From positions 1 to 38,393 of the forward strand of contig CALLOA010000185.1 of NCBI GenBank assembly GCA_938005265.1: DNA of 38,393 nt, read 5' to 3'. Shown here piece after piece: positions 7,869-16,110 of the stretch. The stretch is from an uncultured Granulosicoccaceae bacterium. GTDB lineage: Bacteria; Pseudomonadota; Gammaproteobacteria; Granulosicoccales; Granulosicoccaceae. Below the pieces are notes generated by a model. The model had not been told where the DNA came from and ran no database searches. It saw only the letters and a program-made list of their open reading frames with translations. The first letter of the stretch is position 1. Every line of letters starts with the position of its first letter. A program made the position numbers and the translations under genes.

Positions 7869-8537
7869 TTAGTAACCGGCCAGATTGACAGGAACAACAT
7901 TCGATTGCGCCTCAAGCGTAGCACCCTCAACTGCCCTATAACGTCGAACCTGGAGGTAAACGGTCCCACCCAGCAAACCCGGTTCAACCATGATTGATCG
8001 GGAAGACATATTTTGCCACTGCGCATTGTCCATAGACTTTGAACGGGACATGCGGTAGCTATTGGCATCACCGCTAATTGAAGGCACCACAGCAACGTTA
8101 AAAGCACTTTCAGAAACGCTTACGCTCGCAATCTCTAATCCCTGACTATCACTGCTGCTACCTGCATCAGCAAGCGAACTACCAGCCCGACATCTGGGCC
8201 CTGGTACACCATCGTGTAACTGTATTGTCTTTACCAGGTTAAAACGGCGCGCTGGCTCGTTAAGCCTTACGCCGCTGAAACGGCTCTTGGAAACGGTAAC
8301 CACTAACGGGACGGCTGGTACATCGACAATGACATCGCCGTCTATCGATGTGAAAAAAGCGCCAAACTGCTTATAGTCTCCGGCGGTGCCGATACAAACA
8401 GCAGCTCCTGCTACGGGTAACCCGTCAGCTCCAACAACCCGCACACCGAATTTGGCAGCATGTGCGTTAACACTGGCGAGACCCAACACAATCGTCAGCA
8501 GTGGTAAAAGTATCAATTTACGAGACAATATTTTCAT
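7869..8537 (-). CDS. Exported protein of unknown function with an Ig-like N-terminal domain
   Basis: The 222-residue product has a clear Sec signal peptide (about 1-27, hydrophobic core LILLPLLTIVLGLASV, cleavage after AHA). Residues 29-85 (KFGVRVVGADGLPVAGAAVCIG ... GDVIVDVPA) look like a carboxypeptidase-regulatory or transthyretin-like beta-sandwich with the usual 'V.V.D..G.PV.GA.V' start. A Ser-rich linker (about 118-135) and a second beta-rich part (135-222) follow. Two or three Cys suggest a disulfide in the periplasm or outside the cell. There is no lipobox. Its neighbours are a Trm112-like gene and a DUF882 protein on the same strand, 343 bases upstream, so it is probably a single transcription unit. 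Function not known. Confidence 0.7.
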   Translation of the reverse strand: MKILSRKLILLPLLTIVLGLASVNAHAAKFGVRVVGADGLPVAGAAVCIGTAGDYKQFGAFFTSIDGDVIVDVPAVPLVVTVSKSRFSGVRLNEPARRFNLVKTIQLHDGVPGPRCRAGSSLADAGSSSDSQGLEIASVSVSESAFNVAVVPSISGDANSYRMSRSKSMDNAQWQNMSSRSIMVEPGLLGGTVYLQVRRYRAVEGATLEAQSNVVPVNLAGY

Positions 8538-8880
8538 TGCTTATAACCCCATTCTTATTGTTCTAGCGCAATGGCATTTACAACCAGTCAGCACCGGTTA
8601 AGCGGTAATTCGATTGAGCGTATTTTGGGCTGAAAGAGGCGTCAGTAATAGTAACGACGTCGCAGCAGAACGAGGAAAATCGTGAGCCAGCACACGTTTC
8701 AAGCTAATTGGGCGCAACAGGTTCACAATAAAGCGATGCCAGGCTAAACCACGTTAAAGACGGGACAAAAGAGCGAAGCGAAGGATGAAGCAAAGAGGAG
8801 AAAGAGCGTTGCCAGCCAACAGCGCCAGCTATGCAGGAGAGTCACGTTGTGCTGCCGCGGGAACAACAGGTACCGGCAGA
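8538..8880. other. Intergenic region between two minus-strand exported-protein genes
   Basis: These 343 bases contain the promoter for the gene ending at 7869 and the 3' flank of the DUF882 gene. The stretch around 8760-8800 is purine-rich (gagcgaagcgaaggatgaag). A plus-strand ORF (8785-9108) enters this region, but most of it lies antisense to the DUF882 gene. I see no RNA gene or convincing terminator. Confidence 0.35.
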
Positions 8881-9591
8881 TTAACTGTTTCCGCTATCCC
8901 AATGCCGAAATTCCCCGGTATCAATGTGGATGAAGTCCGATTTACGGTAATAGCCAACTCCACCGCGTCGCGTACCCAAGGCGAGCTTACGCAATTGACT
9001 GGCACTGTGTCCGGGTACGCGGAAATCTATTGCCCGGCCTTGCATATGCAAACTGTTTCTCGCTACATTGCCGGATTTTTTGGCCAGCCAGGCGTTGGTT
9101 TCCGGTGAACGGTAGCCTGAAAGAATCTGTATGGGCTCAGCTGTACCCAGCTGAACATAGACAGAATGCATAAAGTCTATAACCATAGGGTCAATAGGCA
9201 GGCTTTCACCCATTCTGTAGTCCCGTAGCAAGTAACTTATTTGATCGAGACCAGCACTGACAAAACGGCCTTGTGACCAGAAAGGGCCCTCGTAGCGTTC
9301 ACCAGTGTGTACATTAAAGAGTCGCATTACGCGGTCAGGACCGTAGCTACTTTCTTTTAGCGTAGCTTCAGCCAGTGCCTCTTCAGCGTCTTTTGCAAGA
9401 TTTGCGTCGTTTGCGAGTTTTACGTCTTCGGCGATGGCCGCGCCAGATGTAGCAACATCAGAATTGCCATGAACAGCGTCGGCCAGCGCCTGTGCTGTGG
9501 CCAGGCTCAACGAAGCAGCTAACGGTTTTGCTAACGGTTTTGCTAAAATTACAGTGGAAGATTTGAGAAAATCGCGACGTGTTCGAAACAT
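8881..9591 (-). CDS. DUF882 / YcbK-type M15 peptidase-like protein with Tat-like signal
   Basis: A 236-residue protein with an RRDFLKSS twin-arginine-like start followed by a hydrophobic stretch, so export of the folded protein by Tat is likely. The C-terminal domain (about 90-236) is of the DUF882/peptidase M15 class: LFNVHTGE, then ILSGYRSPETNAWL, SLHMQGRAIDFRVPG and GGVGYYRKSDFIHIDTG, with the expected zinc ligands His (SLHMQGRAID: H and D) and His (FIHID). YcbK-like proteins act on or near peptidoglycan. The L,D-transpeptidase gene that often precedes this family is not present. The signal contains a duplicated LAKP tetrapeptide from a 12-bp direct repeat (about 9520-9545), and residues 50-80 are Ala/Asp/Glu-rich spacer. 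The ATG has AGGACG upstream, rather far. Confidence 0.85.
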   Translation of the reverse strand: MFRTRRDFLKSSTVILAKPLAKPLAASLSLATAQALADAVHGNSDVATSGAAIAEDVKLANDANLAKDAEEALAEATLKESSYGPDRVMRLFNVHTGERYEGPFWSQGRFVSAGLDQISYLLRDYRMGESLPIDPMVIDFMHSVYVQLGTAEPIQILSGYRSPETNAWLAKKSGNVARNSLHMQGRAIDFRVPGHSASQLRKLALGTRRGGVGYYRKSDFIHIDTGEFRHWDSGNS

Positions 9592-9768
9592 TTTTGAGTT
9601 CGTCCTGCTCGAAATGACGTAGCTTCAATGCCACGCAACTATCGTCAGATTCTAACTCAAAATCCTGGCGAACAACAACGACTGTGCTGAACTTTGCGTT
9701 AACAGCCGCAGCTGTATTTATAGCGTTAGAAACTGGCTTCAATCGCTACCAACTCAGGCCCCTGGCAG

Positions 9769-9795
9769 AAAAAAACGGCGCAAATTTCTGTGCGC
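9769..9795 (-). terminator. Rho-independent terminator of carA-carB-greA
   Basis: Read on the minus strand, a stem GCGCA/TGCGC (bases 9791-9795 and 9778-9782) with an eight-base loop is followed, after CG, by seven T (complement of the A run 9769-9775). It lies about 10 bases past the greA stop, where a terminator of this operon is expected. Confidence 0.75.
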
Positions 9796-9805
9796 AGATC
9801 AGGTA

Positions 9806-10285
9806 CTAGATATATTTCACCGACAGTATTTCGTATTCCTTCACGCCACCCGGTGTTTGGACACTAACGTCATCTCCTTCAGATTTTCCAATCACCGAAC
9901 GGGCTACAGGAGAGTTGAATGAAATCTTTCCCGCATCATAATCGGCTTCATCGTCACCCACGATCTGATAGGTCAGATTTTCATCGGTTTCCAGATCATT
10001 AAGCTCCACCGTCGAGCCGAAAACAACTTTGCCGGTCTGCTTGACTTTGTGAATATCTATTACCTGGGCATTACCGAGTTTTCCTTCTATCTCTTTCAGG
10101 CGCCCCTCAATAAAACTCTGTTGTTCACGAGCTGCATGGTATTCAGCGTTTTCCTTCAAATCACCATGTTCACGCGCTACAGCAATCGCTTCAATCACCC
10201 TGGGCCGCTGCACCGATTTTAAATCAGCCAGCTCATCACGAAGCGCCTGTTCGCCCTGTACTGTCATAGGATATCTAGTAGTCAT
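9806..10285 (-). CDS. greA: Transcription elongation factor GreA
   Basis: A full-length GreA of 159 residues. The N-terminal coiled coil (about 1-75) includes the tip motif with the acidic pair needed to stimulate RNA polymerase cleavage ([20 protein letters not shown] and E at the tip). The C-terminal FKBP-like domain ends with [23 protein letters not shown], a family signature. It rescues backtracked RNA polymerase by triggering cleavage of the transcript 3' end. The ATG overlaps the carB stop by four bases (10282-10285), so it is the last gene of carA-carB-greA, an arrangement known in other gammaproteobacteria. Confidence 0.97.
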   Translation of the reverse strand: MTTRYPMTVQGEQALRDELADLKSVQRPRVIEAIAVAREHGDLKENAEYHAAREQQSFIEGRLKEIEGKLGNAQVIDIHKVKQTGKVVFGSTVELNDLETDENLTYQIVGDDEADYDAGKISFNSPVARSVIGKSEGDDVSVQTPGGVKEYEILSVKYI

Positions 10286-13200
10286 GCCAATTCCCGATGT
10301 AGATGTTGCAAGCTGTACACGTCTTCGTTGCCAGCTTCAGCCAGCGCGCGACATATTGCTCTTGCAGATGCAAGTGTAGTGGCATAGGCCACGTTACCAC
10401 TGAGTGCTTCTTTCCTTATATAGTAGCTGTCGCTTACAGCTTTGCTACCTGCAGTAGTATTAACAATAAAATCAATTTCCTTGTTTATCAATGAATCTAG
10501 TATATTCGGGCGTCCCTGTTGCAACTTGTTGACCGTGGAGCATGTGATACCGGCCGCTGTCAGCGAAGCACAAGTTCCTGAAGTTGCCACAAGCTTGAAG
10601 CCGAGAGCCAGCAACTGTTGAGCAATCTCGACAAGCGCCTCACGGTCACGGTCACGCACAGACAGAAAAGCCGTACCACCGTGCGGCAAAATCATGTTGG
10701 TGGCAAGTGTTGCCTTGCCAAACGCCTCACCAAACGTTTTACCGACCCCCATAACTTCCCCGGTAGATTTCATTTCAGGCCCCAGCAAAGGGTCTACGCC
10801 CGGGAACTTGATAAACGGGAATACTGACTCTTTAACATTAAAGTATTTTGGCACCAGCTCTTCTGTGATTCCCTGCTCGGCCAATTTCACTCCGGCCATA
10901 CACAAGGCACCGACTTTAGCGTATGCAATACCACAGGCCTTCGAAACAAACGGTACCGTTCGCGATGCACGAGGATTGACTTCCAGAACAAAAATGTCCT
11001 CCCCCTGCACAGCAAACTGGGCATTCATCAAACCAACCACACCCAGTTCGATTGCCAGGACACTGACCTGGCGACGAATTTCGTCCTGCACGTGTTTTGA
11101 CAATGAGTACGGCGGCAAACAACAAGCCGAGTCTCCGGAGTGAACACCAGCCTCTTCAATGTGTTCCATGAGGCCTGCAATAACAACCTGTTCCCCGTCA
11201 CAGACAAGATCCACATCAACCTCGACAGCATCATCCAGGAATTCATCCAGTAGCACTGGCGAATCGTTGGACACAGATACAGCTTCAACCATGTAGCGCC
11301 GCAACGCGACTTCGTCCCGCACGACTTCCATTGCCCGGCCACCCAACACATAGGATGGTCTTACGACCAGGGGATATCCCAGTTCGCCAGCTTTGTGCAA
11401 GGCCTCATCCACACTGCGGGCCGTAGCATTTGGCGGTTGGCGCAGCTCCAGGCGTTGCAGCAATTGTTGAAAGCGCTCGCGATCCTCTGCCAGATCAATG
11501 GACTCAGGCGACGTACCGATAATCGGCACACCTGCTGACTCGAGCTGTTGCGCCAGTTTCAGCGGCGTCTGCCCACCATAATGAACAATGACACCCATCG
11601 GTTTTTCAAGATCGACAACAGCCATGACGTCTTCAAAGGTGAGTGGCTCAAAATAAAGTCGATCCGATGTGTCATAGTCAGTGGATACAGTTTCGGGGTT
11701 GCAATTGACCATGATGGTTTCAAAACCATGGTCCTTCAACGCAAGTACGGCGTGAACACAGCAATAATCAAATTCAATACCCTGACCGATGCGATTGGGC
11801 CCGCCACCAAGCACCATAATTTTTTTACGTTCACTGGGCTCAGCCTCGCACTCTTCATCATAAGTCGAATACAAATAGGCCGTGCTACTGGCAAACTCGC
11901 CAGCACAGGAATCAACGCGTTTGTATACCGGGCCGACTCCTGCCGCCAGTCGCGCCTTACGTACCAAAGCAGAATCGATACCGCTCAATTGAGCAAGTCG
12001 CTGGTCGGAAAAACCCTTGCGCTTGTATCTGCGCAATTCACCATCTGCAAGTGTCAAATCAGTACCCGCCGGAGACGCAGCAAGAACATTGGCGAATTCT
12101 CGCTCCATATCCACCAGCTCAAGTAGCTGCGAAAGGAACCAGGGATCGATTTTGCTCACGTCGAATACATCATCCAGCGACCAGCCGCTACGAAATGCAT
12201 CCGCGACATAACGAATTCTGTCCGGGCCCGGTTCACGCAATTCTCGTTGCAGCCGATCCTCACGGTCAGCCCGGGCCAGATCCGGTTGCAGAATCTCATC
12301 CAGCCCGTTGATACCAGTTTCCAGGCCCCGCAATGCCTTCTGCAATGACTCCTGGAATGTACGGCCTATGGCCATAACTTCGCCAACCGACTTCATCTGG
12401 GTGGTCAGTCGATCATTGGCAGCCGGATACTTTTCAAAGGTGAAACGCGGGATTTTGGTCACAACATAATCCAGCGCCGGTTCGAATGAGGCGGGTGTGG
12501 CACCACCGGTAATCTCGTTTTGCAACTCGTCCAGGGTATAGCCGACTGCCAACTTCGCAGCTACTTTCGCTATGGGGAAACCGGTAGCTTTCGATGCCAG
12601 CGCGGAAGAACGAGACACCCGCGGATTCATCTCAATGACTATCATCGCACCGTTTTCAGGGTTGATGGCAAACTGTACATTTGATCCACCCGTATCTACA
12701 CCGATTTTACGCAACACTTCAATTGATGCATTGCGCATCAATTGATACTCCTTGTCTGTCAGAGTCTGCGCAGGAGCGACGGTTATGGAGTCTCCAGTAT
12801 GTACACCCATCGGGTCAAAATTTTCAATAGAGCAGATAATGATGACGTTGTCCTTGTTATCACGCACCACTTCCATTTCGTACTCTTTCCAGCCTAGTAC
12901 TGATTCTTCGAGTAAAACTTCGGTGGTCGGTGAAAGGTGCAGGCCACGAGTAATGATGGTTTCAAATTCGTCCATGTTGTAGGCGATACCACCACCACTG
13001 CCACCCATGGTAAAAGATGGCCTGATAATGCAAGGGAAACCGATCAGCGATACACCCTGGCGTGCTTCTTCCAGACTGTGCGCAATGTGCGCACGCGGTG
13101 TTGCCAGTCCGATTTCTGTCATCGCTTTGCGAAAGCGATCGCGATCCTCAGCCATGTCAATTGCATCGCGGGTAGCACCAATCATTGTCATACCATGCCG

Positions 13201-13527
13201 TGCCAAAACCCCTTCACGCTCCAGATCAAGCGCACAATTGAGCGCAGTCTGGCCGCCCATGGTGGGCAGGATGGCATCGGGTTTTTCACGCTCGATGATT
13301 TTCTCAACCACCTGCCAATGGATGGGTTCAATGTAGATCGCATCGGCCATGACCGGATCAGTCATGATGGTGGCCGGGTTGGAATTGACCAACACGACAC
13401 GATAGCCCTCCTCTCGCAGAGCCTTGCAGGCCTGCGCACCAGAGTAGTCAAACTCACATGCCTGACCGATCACAATAGGGCCAGCACCAATAATAAGGAT
13501 GGATTTTATGTCTGTTCGTTTTGGCAT
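10282..13527 (-). CDS. carB: Carbamoyl-phosphate synthase large subunit
   Basis: The 1081-residue protein has the standard plan: two homologous ATP-grasp halves (about 1-400 and 550-935), each beginning with a dinucleotide-like loop ([21 protein letters not shown] and [21 protein letters not shown]), an oligomerisation domain between them, and a C-terminal MGS-like allosteric domain (about 940-1081). It makes carbamoyl phosphate from bicarbonate, ATP and ammonia delivered through a tunnel from CarA, for arginine and pyrimidine synthesis. It lies 57 bases downstream of carA. The start is ATG 13525-13527 at the residue where homologues begin; an AAGGA lies somewhat far upstream. Confidence 0.98.
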   Translation of the reverse strand: MPKRTDIKSILIIGAGPIVIGQACEFDYSGAQACKALREEGYRVVLVNSNPATIMTDPVMADAIYIEPIHWQVVEKIIEREKPDAILPTMGGQTALNCALDLEREGVLARHGMTMIGATRDAIDMAEDRDRFRKAMTEIGLATPRAHIAHSLEEARQGVSLIGFPCIIRPSFTMGGSGGGIAYNMDEFETIITRGLHLSPTTEVLLEESVLGWKEYEMEVVRDNKDNVIIICSIENFDPMGVHTGDSITVAPAQTLTDKEYQLMRNASIEVLRKIGVDTGGSNVQFAINPENGAMIVIEMNPRVSRSSALASKATGFPIAKVAAKLAVGYTLDELQNEITGGATPASFEPALDYVVTKIPRFTFEKYPAANDRLTTQMKSVGEVMAIGRTFQESLQKALRGLETGINGLDEILQPDLARADREDRLQRELREPGPDRIRYVADAFRSGWSLDDVFDVSKIDPWFLSQLLELVDMEREFANVLAASPAGTDLTLADGELRRYKRKGFSDQRLAQLSGIDSALVRKARLAAGVGPVYKRVDSCAGEFASSTAYLYSTYDEECEAEPSERKKIMVLGGGPNRIGQGIEFDYCCVHAVLALKDHGFETIMVNCNPETVSTDYDTSDRLYFEPLTFEDVMAVVDLEKPMGVIVHYGGQTPLKLAQQLESAGVPIIGTSPESIDLAEDRERFQQLLQRLELRQPPNATARSVDEALHKAGELGYPLVVRPSYVLGGRAMEVVRDEVALRRYMVEAVSVSNDSPVLLDEFLDDAVEVDVDLVCDGEQVVIAGLMEHIEEAGVHSGDSACCLPPYSLSKHVQDEIRRQVSVLAIELGVVGLMNAQFAVQGEDIFVLEVNPRASRTVPFVSKACGIAYAKVGALCMAGVKLAEQGITEELVPKYFNVKESVFPFIKFPGVDPLLGPEMKSTGEVMGVGKTFGEAFGKATLATNMILPHGGTAFLSVRDRDREALVEIAQQLLALGFKLVATSGTCASLTAAGITCSTVNKLQQGRPNILDSLINKEIDFIVNTTAGSKAVSDSYYIRKEALSGNVAYATTLASARAICRALAEAGNEDVYSLQHLHRELA

Positions 13528-13584
13528 CTGGGCAGGTTCACGTCCTTTTTCTTAGGGAGAATGATTACAGTGCTATTGTTGGCG

Positions 13585-14811
13585 CTAAGCGTTGTGCGCA
13601 GCAAGTGCATCGACAAAGCGATCAAACAACGCAGCCACATCATGCGGCCCGGGACTTGCCTCCGGATGACCCTGAAAACTGAACGCGGGTACGTCATTAC
13701 GTTCAATCCCCTGTATCGAACCGTCAAACAATGATCTATGCGTCACCCTTAGTTGATTGCCCAGAGAGTCAGGGTCGACCGCAAAACCATGGTTCTGGCT
13801 ACTGATCATCACCTGGCCTGTATCCAGATCCTGTACCGGGTGATTGGCACCGTGGTGACCGAATTTCATTTTGAGTGTTTTTGCGCCAGAAGCGAGTGCC
13901 AGCAACTGATGACCCAGGCAGATACCGAACACCGGCAATTGCTTCTGCAATAGCTGGCTGATCGCATCAATCGCATAGCGGCAAGGTTCGGGATCACCGG
14001 GCCCATTGGAAAGAAATACGCCATCGGGTTCAAGCGCCAGAATGTCAGCAGCGCCAGTCTGCGCCGGCACCACCGTTATCCGGCAGCCACGGTCATGCAA
14101 CATTCTGAGAATATTGTGCTTAACACCAAAGTCCATGGCAACTACATGGTAAGAACGTCTCTCACTGGTTTCGCTGGGGTAATCGTTTGATTCCAGCTCC
14201 CAGGTTCCTGCCTGCCATTGGTAGGCTTCCTTGCAGGTCACCACTTTGGCCAAATCCATCCCGGCAAGTCCGTCAAATGTCTTTGCCTGCTGAGCAGCCT
14301 GTTCCAATAAATCCTCATGCCCCATGCGCCTTTCGGAAGCTGCAACAATGCAACCCGCCATAGCACCGTGTTCACGCAAATGGCGTGTCAATTTGCGAGT
14401 ATCAATATCAGCAATTGCAACGATCCCGTGACGCTCAAGATAGCCATGCAATGACTCGGATGAGCGCCAGTTGCTATAGAGAACAGGCAGATCGCGAATG
14501 ACCAGCCCCGCAGCATGCACTGAATCCGATTCAGCATCGATCGGGTTGCAACCCGTGTTGCCAATGTGCGGATAGGTCAATGTTACGATCTGCCTGGCAT
14601 ATGACGGGTCAGTCAATATTTCCTGATACCCGGTCATCGAAGTGTTGAATACAACTTCGCCAGCAGTAGCCCCTGCTGCGCCGATTGAAACGCCTTTAAA
14701 GGAAGTACCGTCCTCCAGCACCAAAACAGCTCTCACCGGATGGGCAATCGGGCTCGTTTTCGTAGAGAGACCAGTTACCTTGCGGGTTGTCTGGCTGGAT
14801 GAATTAGTCAA
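13585..14811 (-). CDS. carA: Carbamoyl-phosphate synthase small (glutaminase) subunit
   Basis: The glutamine amidotransferase subunit of carbamoyl phosphate synthase. The N-terminal CPSase domain starts near residue 28 ([13 protein letters not shown]), and the class I GATase domain has the nucleophile Cys298 in FGICLGHQ, with His382 and Glu384 in [11 protein letters not shown] completing the triad. The chosen start is TTG 14809-14811, preceded by CAGGT at suitable distance; no ATG is available in frame. This gives 408 residues, about 25 more than E. coli CarA. The extra part ([13 protein letters not shown]...) is Ser/Thr-rich. GTG at 14736 would give the usual length but has no ribosome-binding site. 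It is the first gene of carA-carB-greA. Confidence 0.95.
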   Translation of the reverse strand: MTNSSSQTTRKVTGLSTKTSPIAHPVRAVLVLEDGTSFKGVSIGAAGATAGEVVFNTSMTGYQEILTDPSYARQIVTLTYPHIGNTGCNPIDAESDSVHAAGLVIRDLPVLYSNWRSSESLHGYLERHGIVAIADIDTRKLTRHLREHGAMAGCIVAASERRMGHEDLLEQAAQQAKTFDGLAGMDLAKVVTCKEAYQWQAGTWELESNDYPSETSERRSYHVVAMDFGVKHNILRMLHDRGCRITVVPAQTGAADILALEPDGVFLSNGPGDPEPCRYAIDAISQLLQKQLPVFGICLGHQLLALASGAKTLKMKFGHHGANHPVQDLDTGQVMISSQNHGFAVDPDSLGNQLRVTHRSLFDGSIQGIERNDVPAFSFQGHPEASPGPHDVAALFDRFVDALAAHNA

Positions 14812-15065
14812 AATGGGTTACCTGAGGATAAAGTCGGTATATTAAAAGCGCAAAACCGTCTTATGATAACCTGTTTTATTTCGACATCACAGACCGAAAC
14901 GACCTGTCCATAGACGGTTATGAAAAATTTTGAAACATCAGAAACCTGATACAGAAATTTGTGCGGTAATTCGCGCGGGAGTTAGTGCGGGAGTTATACC
15001 TATGAACCTTGAAGTTGCTGACCGCTTATATCCCGGCTACCCACTTATTGTGACATGGGCGAGGC

Positions 15066-16100
15066 TTAAGCAGCTGTAGCGACTCTGAAGTGATCCACCC
15101 CTTCAATACTTTCAGTAATCAGCTGACCAGAATTTGTCAGCAAGCGAAGGTGTGACAGGCACTCGCCCATGGCAAACATCAGCTGCCGCGGATCGAGTTC
15201 ACGACGGAACAGCACTGGCATTAAATCAGATGCGGTAACAGGCTGTTTCGCCGATCGTAAAATCAGTTCAAGACGCTCTTCGTGATGCTCTCGCAAATGA
15301 GCGATTCTGGGGTGCAAGCCACGGAACGGCAAACCATGAGACGGCAAAACAATAACGTCCTCCGGCAGGTCCCTGAACATATCCAGCGAGCTCAGGAAAG
15401 TGGCCAACGGGTCGCCACCATGCTTATACCAGACGAGCGAGATATTGGGAGTAATTCGCGGCAATACCTGATCTGCCGAGATCAACACGTTAAGCTGCTG
15501 GCTGTAAAGACAGATCTGCTCCGCTGAATGGCCACCACCAGTCATGACCTGCCATTCAATACCACCGAGACTGACGGTTTCACCTGCGCTGAGAAGAACG
15601 ACATCCTGCGGCAACCCGGATACGATAGGCCTGTAGGTATTACCCAGTGATGAAACCTCGGTAATTCGCTCTGCATCCAGACCATGGCGGCGGTACCAGG
15701 TAGTCTGGCCGCTTGCGAAATCCTCGTCACTGGCAGCGTGTGCCATACGCGCCTGATCAATCTCCTGCGCAGACATATAGCATGAGCAGCCGAGTTGCTC
15801 GACCATCCAGCCTGCAAGGCCGATATGGTCCGGATGGTAGTGGGTAATCAGCAGGTCCGTCGGTTTACGGGTTGTGGCCAGCAGATCCTGCCACATTGCT
15901 TTCGACTTGCCTGACTGAATACCCGTGTCAACAATCGCCAGCGGCCCTTCGTCGGGATCACCCAGCAGCCACAGATTTACATGGTCCAATGCGAAAGGCA
16001 GTGGCATGTAGATCCAGCCAATTGTCTGCCCCGGCACGCAATCCATGCGGCAGATTTCACCCGCAGGTGGTGCAGCATCATAAATGTAATCAACGGCCAT
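15066..16100 (-). CDS. MBL-fold metallo-hydrolase with C-terminal winged helix
   Basis: The metal-binding motif HYHPDH is at 87-92 (ITHYHPDHIGLAGW); further ligands are visible in GGGHSAEQIC and near LPSHGLPF, giving the glyoxalase II/RNase Z-like two-metal site. Residues about 285-344 (SAKQPVTASDLMPVLF...LRLLTNSGQL) form the small winged-helix domain often attached to such hydrolases. I use ATG 16100, giving 344 residues. The frame is open to 16166 inside parE, but that would overlap the parE coding end by 56 bases and adds residues unlike the family. It lies 10 bases downstream of parE on the same strand and is probably cotranscribed with it. The substrate is unknown; thioester or acyl derivatives are typical for relatives. 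Confidence 0.88.
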   Translation of the reverse strand: MAVDYIYDAAPPAGEICRMDCVPGQTIGWIYMPLPFALDHVNLWLLGDPDEGPLAIVDTGIQSGKSKAMWQDLLATTRKPTDLLITHYHPDHIGLAGWMVEQLGCSCYMSAQEIDQARMAHAASDEDFASGQTTWYRRHGLDAERITEVSSLGNTYRPIVSGLPQDVVLLSAGETVSLGGIEWQVMTGGGHSAEQICLYSQQLNVLISADQVLPRITPNISLVWYKHGGDPLATFLSSLDMFRDLPEDVIVLPSHGLPFRGLHPRIAHLREHHEERLELILRSAKQPVTASDLMPVLFRRELDPRQLMFAMGECLSHLRLLTNSGQLITESIEGVDHFRVATAA

Positions 16101-16110
16101 AATCTGATAG

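Noticed and set aside
8785..9108. 107-codon plus-strand ORF
   Set aside because: Mostly antisense to the DUF882 gene, whose zinc-site motifs are clear; no signal or family match in this frame.
12937..13734. 265-codon plus-strand ORF
   Set aside because: Antisense to carB and the carA end, both of which have full family matches; no homology in the ORF product.
15002..15079. 25-codon plus-strand frame upstream of carA's divergent side
   Set aside because: Too short, overlaps the end of the MBL hydrolase gene on the other strand and has no support.
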